From positions 62,001 through 126,000 of the forward strand of contig NZ_CP079095.1 of NCBI RefSeq assembly GCF_019285515.1: a stretch of 64,000 bases of DNA. The letters run 5' to 3'. The stretch is from Methylococcus sp. Mc7. Its GTDB lineage: Bacteria > Pseudomonadota > Gammaproteobacteria > Methylococcales > Methylococcaceae. A program made the position numbers and the translations under genes. Below, one piece after another: positions 9,869 through 19,140 of the stretch (position 1 is the first letter of the stretch; each line of letters starts with the position of its first letter). Under the pieces are notes generated by a model. That model was not told where the DNA came from. It saw only the letters and a program-made list of their open reading frames with translations, and ran no database searches.

Positions 9869-10606
9869 TCATGGCATGAACATGCCGCCATTGACATGGA
9901 GGGTTTCCCCGGTGATGTAGGCCGCGTCGTCCGAGCAAAGGAATGCCACGGCCGCGGCGATTTCCTCGGACTGGCCCAGCCGCCCCAGCGGAATCGACGC
10001 CAGTAGAGCCGTCTTATGGGCCTCCGGCAGGGCGCGGGTCATATCGGTATCGATGAAGCCCGGCGCGACCGAATTCACCGTGATGCCGCGCGAGCCGATT
10101 TCCTTGGCCAGGGACTTGGTGAAGCCGATGATGCCGGCCTTGGCCGCCGCATAGTTGGTCTGCCCCGCATTGCCGGTCAACCCGACGACGGAGGTGATGT
10201 TGACGATGCGGCCGGTGCGGGCCTTCATCATGCCTTTGAGGCAGGCCTTACTCATGCGGTAGACGGACGACAGATTGGTGTCGATGATCGCATCCCAGTC
10301 CTCGTCCTTCATGCGCATCAGCAGGCCGTCACGGGTGATGCCGGCGTTGTTGACCAGGATCGTCGGGACGCCGAATTCCTCGCTGACGGCGGCCACGAAC
10401 GCCTCGACCGACGCGGGATCGCTCACGTCCAGCACCCACCCGCAGCCGCTCAGACCGGCATCGCTCAGGCCGGCCCCAATCGCCGCAGCGCCCCCTTCCG
10501 AAGTCGCGGTGCCGACGACCGTGTGGCCGGTCCGTGCCAAACGGTGGGCGATGGCCCGGCCGATACCCCGGCTGGCGCCTGTGACAATGGCTATCTGGTC
10601 CGTCAT
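9869..10606 (-). CDS. fabG: 3-oxoacyl-[acyl-carrier-protein] reductase
   Basis: 245-aa short-chain dehydrogenase that reduces beta-ketoacyl-ACP with NADPH. It has the Rossmann motif TGASRGIG (9-16), NNAG, the catalytic Ser in ITSVVGL, YAAAK (catalytic Tyr and Lys) and the C-terminal YITGETLHVNGGMFM. It overlaps the fabD stop by 4 nt and is coupled to it. Confidence 0.96.
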   Translation of the reverse strand: MTDQIAIVTGASRGIGRAIAHRLARTGHTVVGTATSEGGAAAIGAGLSDAGLSGCGWVLDVSDPASVEAFVAAVSEEFGVPTILVNNAGITRDGLLMRMKDEDWDAIIDTNLSSVYRMSKACLKGMMKARTGRIVNITSVVGLTGNAGQTNYAAAKAGIIGFTKSLAKEIGSRGITVNSVAPGFIDTDMTRALPEAHKTALLASIPLGRLGQSEEIAAAVAFLCSDDAAYITGETLHVNGGMFMP

Positions 10607-11559
10607 CGAATCGACTCCAAGGCTTTATTCAACGAATCCTGATCCGCCACGGCGAGCGTCGCTTCGCCGCTGACGATCCGCTTGTTGAGGCCGGCCAGAA
10701 CCTTGCCCGGCCCGCATTCCACGAAACGCCTCACGCCCTGGTCGCTGAGGAAGCGGATGGTTTCCGACCAGCGCACGGGATGGGAAATCTGCTGAGCCAG
10801 CACCGCCCGGATCACCTCGGGAGAGGGATGCATGGCGACGTCGACGTTGTGTACCACGCCGATCCGGTCACGGGGCGAATCGAACGGGGTTTCCGAAAGC
10901 ACCGCGGCGAATTTTTCGGCGGCCGGCGCCATCAGCGCACAATGCGAGGGCACGCTGACCGGCAGCAGTACCGCCCGTTTCGCGCCCAGCGCCTTGGCCG
11001 CCGCGATCGCGCGTTCGACCGCCTGGCTCGCGCCGGCGATCACCACTTGGCCCGGCGCGTTGAAATTGGCCGGCGTCACCACCGAATCCTGCATGGACGC
11101 CTCCTTGCAAGCCGCGACGACCTGCGGATCGTCCAGGCCGAGGATCGCGGCCATGGCCCCGTCGCCGGGAGGGACCGCCTCCTGCATCAGCCTGCCGCGC
11201 AGGGCTACCAATTTCACAGCATCGGCGAAGCCGAGCGCACCGGCGGCGACCAGCGCCGAATACTCTCCCAGGCTGTGGCCCGCCATCCAGGCGGGGCGCC
11301 GCTCGGTCGCCTTGCACCAGATCCGCCAGGTCGCGACTCCCGCCGCCAGCATCGCCGGTTGGGTGTTGATGGTCTGGTTGAGTTCTTCCTCGGGGCCCTC
11401 CTGGACCAGCCGCCAGAGGTCGAATCCGAGCACTTCCGAGGCTTCGGCAAAGGTCTCGCCGACCACCGGATGCGCCGCGGCAAGGTCCGCCAGCATGCCG
11501 ATGGATTGCGAGCCCTGCCCCGGAAAAAGGAAAGCGAGGCTGTTGTCGATATTGGGCAT
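10603..11559 (-). CDS. fabD: Malonyl-CoA:ACP transacylase
   Basis: 318-aa transacylase loading malonate onto ACP. It has FPGQGSQ near the N-terminus, the nucleophilic Ser in GHSLGEY, and the family segment around VPSHCALM. An upstream in-frame TTG (11565) is possible, but the ATG at 11559 gives the normal MPNIDNSLAFLFPGQGSQ start and is preferred. The gene begins 12 nt after the fabH stop. Confidence 0.95.
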   Translation of the reverse strand: MPNIDNSLAFLFPGQGSQSIGMLADLAAAHPVVGETFAEASEVLGFDLWRLVQEGPEEELNQTINTQPAMLAAGVATWRIWCKATERRPAWMAGHSLGEYSALVAAGALGFADAVKLVALRGRLMQEAVPPGDGAMAAILGLDDPQVVAACKEASMQDSVVTPANFNAPGQVVIAGASQAVERAIAAAKALGAKRAVLLPVSVPSHCALMAPAAEKFAAVLSETPFDSPRDRIGVVHNVDVAMHPSPEVIRAVLAQQISHPVRWSETIRFLSDQGVRRFVECGPGKVLAGLNKRIVSGEATLAVADQDSLNKALESIR

Positions 11560-11571
11560 TACCAAAGGTCT

Positions 11572-12537
11572 TTAATAGCGCAGAAGAGCGGAGCCCCAGG
11601 CGAAGCCGCCGCCGAAGGCTTCCATCAGCACGGTCTGTCCGCGCTTGATGCGGCCGTCGCGAACGGCCTCGTCGAAAGCGAGAGGAATCGAGGCGGAAGA
11701 AGTGTTGCCCTGCTCGTCCACCGTCACGACCACGCGCTCCATGGGCAACTGGAGCTTCTTCGCGGTCGCCGCGATGATGCGGATGTTGGCCTGATGCGGC
11801 ACCAGCCAGTCCACGTCGGATTTCTGGAGGCCGTTCTGCTCCAGGGTTTCATCGACGATGCGGCCGAGCGTGTTGACCGCGACTTTGAAAACCTCGCTGC
11901 CCTGCATCCGGATGGTGCGGCTTTCGTCGCTTCCCTCGCCGTTGCTGGCGGGATTGGGCAGATAGAGCAAGTCCTGGTAATGGCCGTCGGAATGGATATG
12001 GGTGCTCATGATGCCGGGCTCGGTGGAAGATTCGAGCACCACGGCCCCGGCGCCGTCGCCGAACAGAATGCAGGTCGAGCGGTCGTCCCAGTCCACGGAT
12101 CGGGAATTGACTTCGGTGCCGACCACCAGCACGCGATTGGCATTGCCGGCGGAGATGTACTGATCGGCGATGCTCAATGCGAATATGAAGCCCGAGCACG
12201 CCGCCTGCACGTCGAACGCCGCGCAACTGCGCACGCCTAGACGCTGCTGAAGCAGGCATGCCGTGCTGGGAAAAACCCGGTCCGGCGAACTCGTCGCGAG
12301 GATGATCAGATCGAGATCGTGCGGATCGATGGCGGCCGCCTCCAGCGCCTGCCGGGAGGCGATTTCGGCCATGCTGGATGCCGTTTCGTCGGCGGCCGCG
12401 ATGTGCCGGCGGCGGATTCCGGTACGCTCGACGATCCATTCGTCCGAAGTCTCGACCCGCATGGCGAGGTCGTCGTTGGTCACCACCTCACGGGGGAGGT
12501 AGCCGCCGGTGCCCGCAATGCGGGAGTAGCGGCTCAC
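11572..12537 (-). CDS. fabH: 3-oxoacyl-[acyl-carrier-protein] synthase III
   Basis: 321-aa initiating condensing enzyme joining acetyl-CoA and malonyl-ACP. The catalytic Cys is in [10 protein letters not shown], the His in PHQANIRI and the Asn in [11 protein letters not shown], and the C-terminal FGGGFAWGS matches. It overlaps plsX by 4 nt, the standard plsX-fabH coupling. Confidence 0.96.
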   Translation of the reverse strand: MSRYSRIAGTGGYLPREVVTNDDLAMRVETSDEWIVERTGIRRRHIAAADETASSMAEIASRQALEAAAIDPHDLDLIILATSSPDRVFPSTACLLQQRLGVRSCAAFDVQAACSGFIFALSIADQYISAGNANRVLVVGTEVNSRSVDWDDRSTCILFGDGAGAVVLESSTEPGIMSTHIHSDGHYQDLLYLPNPASNGEGSDESRTIRMQGSEVFKVAVNTLGRIVDETLEQNGLQKSDVDWLVPHQANIRIIAATAKKLQLPMERVVVTVDEQGNTSSASIPLAFDEAVRDGRIKRGQTVLMEAFGGGFAWGSALLRY

Positions 12538-13553
12538 GCCAGATTCCTCGCCGCGAAGACACCCGTCACCCGCTCGCCAATGCGGTGCGGAACGGCTTTC
12601 TCCACCTCTTTCACCGCGATCGCAACGGCGTTGGCGAAGGAAAAGCGGTCCGCGTTGCCGTGACTCTTGATCACGATGCCACGCAGGCCGAGGAGGCTGG
12701 CGCCGTTGTACTGGCGCGGATCGATCCGGCGCTTGAAGGCGTTGAGTACAGGCAGGGCCACCAAGCCGGCCAGTTTGGTCAGCAAGCTGCTGGAAAACTC
12801 CCGCTTGATGAAATGGGAGATCATTTTTGCCAACCCTTCGCTGCTTTTCAGCGCGACGTTGCCGACGAAACCGTCGGTGACGACGATGTCGACGCCGCCT
12901 TTGAAAATGTCGTTGCCCTCGACGAAGCCGACGAAATTGATGTGGGCTCCATTGAGCAGTTCGGCGGCCCGCTTCACTTGTTCGTTCCCCTTGATTTCCT
13001 CTTCGCCGATGTTGAGGAGACCGACCGTGGGATGCTCGCGATCCTCCACTGCCCGGACCAGCTCATAGCCCATGACGGCGAACTGGTAAAGATGCTCGGC
13101 GGTGCAATCGACGTTGGCGCCCAGATCGAGAACGTGGGTATGTCCCGTCATGGAAGGAACGGCGGCGATGATCGCCGGGCGGTCGATGCCGGGTATGGTC
13201 TTGAGAACGAACTTGGCGATCGCCATCAGCGCGCCGGTATTCCCCGCGCTCACGCAGGCATCGGCCTCGCCCCGCTTGACCAGATCGATGGCCACCCGCA
13301 TCGACGAGTCCTTCTTGTTGCGGAGCGCCTTGGACGGCTGGTCGTGCATTTCCACGACCTGGGACGCATGATGCACCTTCAGGCGTTCTCCGAACCGGAT
13401 CTGGGCATCCTTGAGGTAGCTGCGCAGCACGACTTCGTCGCCGACCAGCACGAGCCGCAGCGAGGGGTTTCGCTCCAAACTGTCCAAAGCCGCCGGCACC
13501 ACGACTTTAGGTCCGTGGTCACCCCCCATCGCGTCCAAAGCGATGGTCGTCAT
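12534..13553 (-). CDS. plsX: Phosphate acyltransferase PlsX
   Basis: 339-aa enzyme making acyl-phosphate from acyl-ACP for phospholipid synthesis. The N-terminus [15 protein letters not shown] is the family signature, and GNTGALMA and [12 protein letters not shown] are also present. An in-frame ATG 18 nt upstream (13571) would add six residues. The internal ATG at 13553 is chosen because PlsX proteins normally begin right before the IALDAMGGD strand. It is followed directly by fabH. Confidence 0.94.
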   Translation of the reverse strand: MTTIALDAMGGDHGPKVVVPAALDSLERNPSLRLVLVGDEVVLRSYLKDAQIRFGERLKVHHASQVVEMHDQPSKALRNKKDSSMRVAIDLVKRGEADACVSAGNTGALMAIAKFVLKTIPGIDRPAIIAAVPSMTGHTHVLDLGANVDCTAEHLYQFAVMGYELVRAVEDREHPTVGLLNIGEEEIKGNEQVKRAAELLNGAHINFVGFVEGNDIFKGGVDIVVTDGFVGNVALKSSEGLAKMISHFIKREFSSSLLTKLAGLVALPVLNAFKRRIDPRQYNGASLLGLRGIVIKSHGNADRFSFANAVAIAVKEVEKAVPHRIGERVTGVFAARNLA

Positions 13554-13629
13554 ACCGTCACCGCGCCGCATGCACCGCCATCAAGAGTCAAATAGAAGAC
13601 ACCGAACTGCAAGACCTCAGCGGTCCGAG

Positions 13630-13824
13630 TTATTCTTCAGTCTCGTCGCCGCGCTTCGGCTCGACGACCCGGCGCCCCCGGTAGTAACCGTCCGGGCTGA
13701 CATGGTGGCGCAGATGGGTTTCGCCGGTGTTCGCTTCGATGGACAGAGCGCTTGCGCTCAATGCGTCGTGCGACCGCCGCATGCCGCGCTTCGAACGGGT
13801 CTTGCGATTTTGTTGAACAGCCAT
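13630..13824 (-). CDS. rpmF: 50S ribosomal protein L32
   Basis: 64-aa basic ribosomal protein. [20 protein letters not shown] is the conserved L32 N-terminus, and [14 protein letters not shown] the central strand. It is the form without the zinc-binding cysteines. The tail is slightly longer and more acidic than E. coli L32 (57 aa). It lies between yceD and plsX as in most gammaproteobacteria. Confidence 0.96.
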   Translation of the reverse strand: MAVQQNRKTRSKRGMRRSHDALSASALSIEANTGETHLRHHVSPDGYYRGRRVVEPKRGDETEE

Positions 13825-13833
13825 GATGACTCC

Positions 13834-14349
13834 TTAAGAAGACTTGCTATCGTTGTTTTTCAATTGCGCCAGCACGGCAAACGGGTTTTCCCTTTGCCTG
13901 ACCGCCGGCCGCGGGCCGGCATGCGCCGCCTCCCTGCAGTCCGGATGCTGCGGTATCGGCGGGATGGCCAGGACCAATTCGTCCTGAACCAGGTCGGACA
14001 GCCGAATCGGCGCTCCGCCGTCGAACAGCAGCGGCTCGTAAGACTCCGGCAGGCGGTCGGCTTCGTCCAGCGACGCCACGACGCCCAGCGAGACTTGCAA
14101 GCGCACCGACCACGGCAGCGGGTCCAGGCAGAGCTGGCATTGCAGTACGAGATCGGCCTCCACTCTGCCGGTCACCACCGACCATCGGCCGTCCTTGCCG
14201 AAATCCAGCTCGACCCTGATGTTCCCGGCTCTTTCGAACAGAAACTCCTGGATACGGTCGAGCAGTGCCAGCGGCAGTTCTCCCACCACCCGGCGACGCT
14301 TGTCCGCGAAATCCAGCGGATCGACGAATTCAGGCAGGTGGGGAGGCAT
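13834..14349 (-). CDS. yceD: YceD family protein (DUF177), large-subunit rRNA accumulation protein
   Basis: 171-aa DUF177 protein. It has C-x2-C (LQCQLCLDPLP), the LPESYEPL segment and an NPFAVLAQLK C-terminus, all as in E. coli YceD. The family is required for normal 23S rRNA levels and is nearly always next to rpmF, which starts 9 nt downstream. The frame is open 57 nt further upstream, but the ATG at 14349 aligns with the family start (LPEFVDPLDFADKRR). No Shine-Dalgarno is visible before this ATG, and a promoter ends about 10 nt upstream (separate entry). Confidence 0.9.
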   Translation of the reverse strand: MPPHLPEFVDPLDFADKRRRVVGELPLALLDRIQEFLFERAGNIRVELDFGKDGRWSVVTGRVEADLVLQCQLCLDPLPWSVRLQVSLGVVASLDEADRLPESYEPLLFDGGAPIRLSDLVQDELVLAIPPIPQHPDCREAAHAGPRPAVRQRENPFAVLAQLKNNDSKSS

Positions 14350-14358
14350 AATCGTGCA

Positions 14359-14388
14359 ATAATACAGGCAAAATCCAACTTCTGTCAA
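14359..14388 (-). promoter_or_regulatory. Sigma70-type promoter for yceD-rpmF-plsX-fab, nearly leaderless
   Basis: On the minus strand, TTGACA (14388-14383, perfect -35) is followed after 18 bp by TATTAT (14364-14359, five of six -10 bases). Only nine bases separate the -10 from the yceD ATG at 14349, so a start 6-8 nt downstream would leave a leader of about 1-3 nt. There is no Shine-Dalgarno in that interval. Confidence 0.6.
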
Positions 14389-14404
14389 AGCCAGGAACGC
14401 CGTC

Positions 14405-15004
14405 ATGCAGTCTCCCCTGCCGCAGCCGAGGCCGCTCCTCCTCGCCTCGGGTTCGAGCTACCGCCGCGAATTGCTCCGCAAGCTGGGCTTGGGTTTTACC
14501 GCGGTGTCGCCGGACATCGACGAAGCGGCCTTGCCGGGGGAGACGCCGGAAGAGCTCGCCTTACGGCTGTCGTATCAGAAGGCGCGGGCGCTTGCCCCCG
14601 CCTACCCCGACCATCTGATCATCGGCTCGGATCAGGTCGCCGTTCTGGGAGATTCGAGACTGGGCAAACCCGGCAGCCATGAAAACGCGGTCGCCCAACT
14701 GCTGCGGGCCGCGGGGAGTAGCGTGACATTTCTGACGGGGCTATGCGTGTACGACGCGGCCAGCGGGACCAGCCATACCGGCCTGGACCGGTGCCGCGTC
14801 CATTTCCGGCGCCTCGACCGGGACCGGATAGAGCGCTATGTCGCCGTCGACGAACCCTACGACTGCGCCGGCGCTTTCAAGTCGGAAGGGCTGGGCATAG
14901 CCCTGATCGAACGCATCGAGGGCGACGATCCGAACGCCTTGGTCGGCCTCCCCCTGATTCTGCTGACCGAACTGCTGGAGCGCTTTGGCGTGGCCGTCGT
15001 CTGA
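14405..15004 (+). CDS. Maf/YceF-family nucleoside triphosphate pyrophosphatase
   Basis: 199-aa Maf-fold pyrophosphatase. It has [16 protein letters not shown] at the start, the conserved SPDIDE, the metal-binding Asp in IGSDQVA, and GAFKSEGLG. Its position divergent from yceD-rpmF matches E. coli yceF, and YceF-type enzymes hydrolyse 7-methyl-GTP rather than dTTP/UTP. The assignment to that subtype rests mainly on context. It converges with the transglycosylase gene, whose stop lies 22 nt away. Confidence 0.88.
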   Translation: MQSPLPQPRPLLLASGSSYRRELLRKLGLGFTAVSPDIDEAALPGETPEELALRLSYQKARALAPAYPDHLIIGSDQVAVLGDSRLGKPGSHENAVAQLLRAAGSSVTFLTGLCVYDAASGTSHTGLDRCRVHFRRLDRDRIERYVAVDEPYDCAGAFKSEGLGIALIERIEGDDPNALVGLPLILLTELLERFGVAVV

Positions 15005-15026
15005 GCGGCACCAACGCGATGCGGCG

Positions 15027-15671
15027 TCAGTTCAGGCGATTGTAGTATTCGATCACCCGGTTCAGGTAATCCTGGGTTTCGGGAAAAGGCGGAACCCGGT
15101 TGCCGTACTTGATGATGTTGTTCTCGCCGGCATTGTAGGCGGCGACCGCCAAGCTTACGTCGTTGAACATGCCGATCAGATCGCGCAGATAACGGGCGCC
15201 GCCATAGACGTTTTCCACCGGGTCGGTCCGGTCCCGCACGCCGTAGCGCGCCGCGGTGTCCGGCATCAGCTGCATCAACCCTACCGCTCCCTTGCCCGAA
15301 ACCGCTTCCGAGTTGTACGCCGACTCGGCCTGGATCATGGCATGCAGCAGCAGGGGATCGAGATCGTAGCGCTCGGCCGCTTCGGCGATCAGCGGCGCCA
15401 GCATTTCGCGGTTGCGCTCCAGGGCCCTGGACTTGAAGGACATCGGGGCCGAAATCCGGCCGGACGGCGCCACCGCGGGCATGGGCGGAGGCGACCCGAG
15501 CCTGCTCGACACCTTGGTGGTGGCGATCAGCCGGTAACCGTTGTGCTGAGGCCGGTCCGTGTAATAGACATGGCCTTTCTTGTCGACGAACTTGTAGACA
15601 TCCGCCGAGACCTGCGCCGCCGGCAGCCCCCCCAGCATCAGCGCGATCCAAAGACGTCGTTTCATCCACAT
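15027..15671 (-). CDS. Lytic transglycosylase with DUF4124 and SLT domains
   Basis: 214-aa exported murein hydrolase. Signal peptide residues 1-22 are followed by a DUF4124 segment (DVYKFVDKKGHVYYTDRP) and an SLT domain with the catalytic Glu in MIQAESAYN, then GAVGLMQLMPDTA and AAYNAGENN. It cleaves peptidoglycan glycan strands to 1,6-anhydro products in the periplasm. Two in-frame ATGs (15671 and 15665) open the signal peptide; the upstream one is used. The frame extends further upstream (15737) without signal-peptide character, so that extension is rejected. Confidence 0.88.
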   Translation of the reverse strand: MWMKRRLWIALMLGGLPAAQVSADVYKFVDKKGHVYYTDRPQHNGYRLIATTKVSSRLGSPPPMPAVAPSGRISAPMSFKSRALERNREMLAPLIAEAAERYDLDPLLLHAMIQAESAYNSEAVSGKGAVGLMQLMPDTAARYGVRDRTDPVENVYGGARYLRDLIGMFNDVSLAVAAYNAGENNIIKYGNRVPPFPETQDYLNRVIEYYNRLN

Positions 15672-15740
15672 GTTTTTGCGTCTTTTTCTCGAATCAAAAC
15701 GAGCGGGTTTATACCACCGCTCCGTTCGGCCGGACAAGCC

Positions 15741-16943
15741 TCAAGCCGGTATCTTTACCGGCCGCACCGCCGATGCAGCCAGAACCGCCCGGCTTCGCGC
15801 CTCTTCCACCGTGTCCGCCGCCGCCAGGGCCACGCCCATGCGCCGCCGGGGATAGGCCTCCGGCTTGCCGAACAGGCGAACCTCGGATTCCGGCACGCAC
15901 AGCGCCCGCTCCACTCCCTCGAACGCGATGCCTTCCGCGGCCATCCCGCCGTAAATCACGGCGCTGGCACCGGGGCGCCGCAGGGCGGGATCGACCGGCA
16001 ATCCCAGAATCGCGCGGACATGCAGCTCGAACTCGTTCTGCGCCTGGCTGACCATGGTCACCATGCCGGTATCGTGCGGCCGGGGGCTGACCTCGCTGAA
16101 CCAGACTTCGTCCCCGCGGACGAACAGTTCGACGCCGAACAGCCCGCGCCCGCCCAGGGCCTCGACCACGGCGCGGGCGATCGCCTCGGCGCGTTCCCTG
16201 GCTTTGGGACTCAAAGGTTGCGGCTGCCAGCTTTCCACGTAGTCCCCGGCCTGCTGCCGGTGGCCGACCGGCTCACAGAATGCGATCCCGGCGTCACCGG
16301 TGGGAGTGATGGATCGCACCGTCAGCAGGGTGATCTCGAAATCGAAGTCGATCCGACCCTCGACGATGACGCGGCTTGCCCCGACCCGGCCGCCCTTCCG
16401 CGCGTACTCCCAGGCGGCCTGGACGCCGGACGGGCTCTCCAGCATGGACTGACCCTTGCCGGAGGAAGACATGACGGGCTTGACGAAACAGGGAAAGCCG
16501 ATCTTCCCCGCCGCCTCGGCCAAGGCCTCACAGGAATCGGCGAACGCATAGGGCGATGTCGGCAGGCCCAGTTCTTCCGCCGCCAGCCGTCGGATGCCCT
16601 CGCGGTTCATGGTGAGTTGCACGGCGCGGGCGTTGGGAACGACCTCCGCCAGCCCCGCCCGCTCGATCTCGGCCAAGGCATCCGTGGCGATCGCCTCGAT
16701 CTCCGGCACGATGAAATGCGGACGCTCGCGCTCGATGAGTGTCCGGATCGCCGCCGCGTCCGTCATGTCGACGACATGGGCGCGGTGGGCGACCTGCTGC
16801 GCCGGTGCACCGGGATAGCGGTCGACGGCGATCACCTCGGCGCCGTAGCGCTGGAGGGAAATCGCCACTTCCTTGCCGAGTTCACCGCTGCCCAGGAGCA
16901 GCACCCGGAGGGCGGAGTGCGAGTTTGGGGTTCCGATACGCAT
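15741..16943 (-). CDS. purT: Formate-dependent phosphoribosylglycinamide formyltransferase
   Basis: 400-aa ATP-grasp enzyme making formyl-GAR from GAR, formate and ATP in purine synthesis. It has [11 protein letters not shown] near the N-terminus, [14 protein letters not shown], the ATP-grasp strand GLFGVELFV and [15 protein letters not shown]. Length is close to E. coli PurT (392 aa). The open frame begins 37 codons earlier, but the ATG at 16943 directly precedes the conserved start. In a one-carbon organism free formate would be plentiful, which suits this enzyme; that link is inference. Confidence 0.95.
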   Translation of the reverse strand: MRIGTPNSHSALRVLLLGSGELGKEVAISLQRYGAEVIAVDRYPGAPAQQVAHRAHVVDMTDAAAIRTLIERERPHFIVPEIEAIATDALAEIERAGLAEVVPNARAVQLTMNREGIRRLAAEELGLPTSPYAFADSCEALAEAAGKIGFPCFVKPVMSSSGKGQSMLESPSGVQAAWEYARKGGRVGASRVIVEGRIDFDFEITLLTVRSITPTGDAGIAFCEPVGHRQQAGDYVESWQPQPLSPKARERAEAIARAVVEALGGRGLFGVELFVRGDEVWFSEVSPRPHDTGMVTMVSQAQNEFELHVRAILGLPVDPALRRPGASAVIYGGMAAEGIAFEGVERALCVPESEVRLFGKPEAYPRRRMGVALAAADTVEEARSRAVLAASAVRPVKIPA

Positions 16944-17078
16944 ATAGAGAATGCCGAAGGATTGTAGGGAGGAACCGGCGGCGAGAGGAAGCCGGAAGGC
17001 GGTGATTTTAATGCCCCCCCGCCTCCAATTGCCAAGCCGCCTGCCCTTTTTCACCGCCTCCGGCTTTCCGGATGGCGC

Positions 17079-18884
17079 TCAATCATCATCGGCGATGGTG
17101 ACCGTTGCATCCGCGGCCGGCAAGCGGGTGTATTCCTTCCTTCCCGCAATGGCCAGGTTCACCGTTTCCGCCCCTTCGGCGAGGCGGTCGTTGCGCAGCT
17201 TCACCGAAACGTCCACGCTGGCGACGCCCTTTGGAAGGGTGACCCGGAGCTTGGGCTTGACGTAATCCTTGCCCGGCCGAGCGGTGCCGCCCAGCGTCAG
17301 ATGAATGGTCAAGGGCTTGCCGGTCGGCGTCTCGCGAGACACGGTGAAGACCATTCGGTCTCCACTCCCTTCGGCGATTTCGGTCCGGGCAGCCGACACC
17401 CAGACGCGCGGAAGCGAGCCGACAGTGGCTTCACCATAGATTTGGGACACGGTCGTCAGATCGGGTTTGAAGCGGATAATGCTGCGGAGCCTGCGGATCG
17501 CGGCGGGATTCGCCGCAGCGATCTCTTTGGCGGCGCCGATGGCCGCACCCACCTGGCCCGGCGCCGGCAGGGTGCCAGTGGCCGTGTTTTCGTTATGTAT
17601 CAGGAGTCGCCTTATCTCACCGGCTCCGGCAGCTTCCCTGGAATTCCCGATCGCCGTGGTCAACAGACTCTTGTCCGCCTCCTGGCTGGCCTGATAGGTC
17701 AACGTGAAGCGGGCATGATCGGCGGCGAACGCGGAATACTGTTCCTGGAAGAGTTCGAGCATCCGGACGGCGGTCCCGCGCATGGAGCCGGCCAGCCGCT
17801 GGAACTGCAGTTGCGTCGAGGGCTGGGTCCGGCTGCCTTCCTCGTTGCGCTGCAATACGATCGTGGCGGCGTTCACCCCATCGTTGGCCGCCGCCGGAAT
17901 TTCCCAGGTGATGGTGCGGCGAAGGCCGGTCGCGGCCTCGCCAGTCGTAGCGTCAGCCTTGAGCACAGCCGCGGGAAAATCTTCCGCCAGCCGGGACGAG
18001 ACGAAATCGGCGGCATCGGCCGGCAGAGTCGCCAGATGACGCAACACGATCTGCGAATTCGTCAGCAGATGCCGTATGGACATATCGCGATCCGCGAGCG
18101 ACAGGTGCTTGTGCAAATCGGCCGCCCTGGCCATCTTGGCTTCCACCGTCCCGTCCAGCCGGGTAGTGACACTCATGTCCTGCTCCACCAGGGACAGCAC
18201 CTCGTTCGACAGAGCGGCGGCATACTGGGGCAGCAGATCCGCGTTTTTCTTCACTTCGAAGGCGTTTTTCGGTTCGAAGAACGCCAGCGGCACATCGCGG
18301 GTCAGGTTGAAGATGTTTTTGTCCGTCGCGCGAACGTCGATCGCAAAATCTCTGATCTTGGGCAATCCGCCCAACCGCACCGCCGTACTATTCTTGAGCG
18401 ACCCGGTGTATTGCAGCAGATCCCGCGCCGCCGCGAGGCGCTGCTTCGCCAGTCCGGCGCTCTTGGTTTCATCCAGCGATGCGAACGGTCTTACGTAGAA
18501 CGGCATTTTGCCCGCCACCGTCAGGCTATGGCAGCCGGCTTTTTCGCAGCTCTTGGCCGGACTCGCTTCATTGATCATCAGGCCGTAATGGTCCACGGAT
18601 ATCAAATCCTTGACGTGGCACTGATCGCAGGTCGCGTCTTTTGCCGGGTGATGCTCGGCCACGCCCGCCGTTTCGGCGTCGATGGCGTCCATGAGCTGAA
18701 GGACGGCCCGGAATTGGTCCTCCGTCTCCGTGACAGGCTCTCTGACGGTGAATCTCACCACCAAGAGATGGCGAAAACCGTCGAACGGGTCCGGCGGCGC
18801 CGCATTCGCCGGGTCCAGGCATAGCGGAATCAAAGCACATAACCAACTCAAGGAGGACGGTGAAAAAAGGAGGTGAAATCTCAT
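17079..18884 (-). CDS. Exported CxxCH (possible c-type heme) protein with C-terminal Calx-beta domain
   Basis: 601-aa protein I cannot match to a characterised family. Residues 1-29 are a clear Sec signal peptide ending in ANAA. A CxxCH motif (CDQCH, 86-90) and a C-x4-CH motif (CEKAGCH, 113-119) could bind one or two c-type hemes. The middle (about 130-480) is helical and Ala/Leu-rich. The last roughly 110 residues form a Calx-beta domain (VVVS-like strand, AEGSGD, GTARPGKDY, the GAETVNLAI turn, final ADDD). The start at 18884 opens the signal peptide. It is preceded by a Fur-like palindrome and follows a multicopper oxidase gene. Periplasmic or surface redox protein is the best guess. Confidence 0.6.
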   Translation of the reverse strand: MRFHLLFSPSSLSWLCALIPLCLDPANAAPPDPFDGFRHLLVVRFTVREPVTETEDQFRAVLQLMDAIDAETAGVAEHHPAKDATCDQCHVKDLISVDHYGLMINEASPAKSCEKAGCHSLTVAGKMPFYVRPFASLDETKSAGLAKQRLAAARDLLQYTGSLKNSTAVRLGGLPKIRDFAIDVRATDKNIFNLTRDVPLAFFEPKNAFEVKKNADLLPQYAAALSNEVLSLVEQDMSVTTRLDGTVEAKMARAADLHKHLSLADRDMSIRHLLTNSQIVLRHLATLPADAADFVSSRLAEDFPAAVLKADATTGEAATGLRRTITWEIPAAANDGVNAATIVLQRNEEGSRTQPSTQLQFQRLAGSMRGTAVRMLELFQEQYSAFAADHARFTLTYQASQEADKSLLTTAIGNSREAAGAGEIRRLLIHNENTATGTLPAPGQVGAAIGAAKEIAAANPAAIRRLRSIIRFKPDLTTVSQIYGEATVGSLPRVWVSAARTEIAEGSGDRMVFTVSRETPTGKPLTIHLTLGGTARPGKDYVKPKLRVTLPKGVASVDVSVKLRNDRLAEGAETVNLAIAGRKEYTRLPAADATVTIADDD

Positions 18885-18946
18885 GTTGGGCTCGCGTGGT
18901 CTTGTTATTGGGGAAAAAGTACGGCTATCCAAACGGTGGAGCAGAA

Positions 18947-18979
18947 TTTATACGAATATTAATGATAACGATTCGTATT
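18947..18979 (-). promoter_or_regulatory. Fur-box-like palindrome and -10 of the CxxCH/Calx-beta gene
   Basis: An inverted repeat ATACGAAT/ATTCGTAT (18950-18957 and 18971-18978) has arms two helical turns apart. Nested in it, 18961-18979 (AATGATAACGATTCGTATT) resembles a 19-bp Fur box: its left half TGATAAC matches six of seven bases of the 7-1-7 Fur unit, its right half only partly. On the minus strand one arm overlaps TATAAA (18952-18947), a possible -10 about 63 nt before the start codon. A repressor bound here would block the promoter. Confidence 0.5.
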
Positions 18980-19099
18980 TGATCTTTCAATTGCGAGCCT
19001 GCGTGCGCGAACCGAACTTCTGGAGGAGTCAATACGGAGAAAACCGGGGGCTGGCGCTCACCCGCGTTCGTGAGGGCGCAGGAAAAACAAGCTTCTCGC

Positions 19100-19137
19100 A
19101 AGTTCGGACAGGACATTCCTTTGTCCTGTCCGAACTT
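19100..19137 (-). terminator. Strong stem-loop after the multicopper oxidase gene
   Basis: Perfect 16-bp stem (19100-19115 with 19122-19137) and a 6-nt loop, beginning 4 nt after the oxidase stop. On the minus strand a TTGTTTTT run follows about 10 nt beyond the stem, so this is a probable intrinsic terminator or a stabilising 3' end. It insulates the oxidase from the downstream CxxCH/Calx-beta gene. Confidence 0.75.
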
Positions 19138-19140
19138 CGT

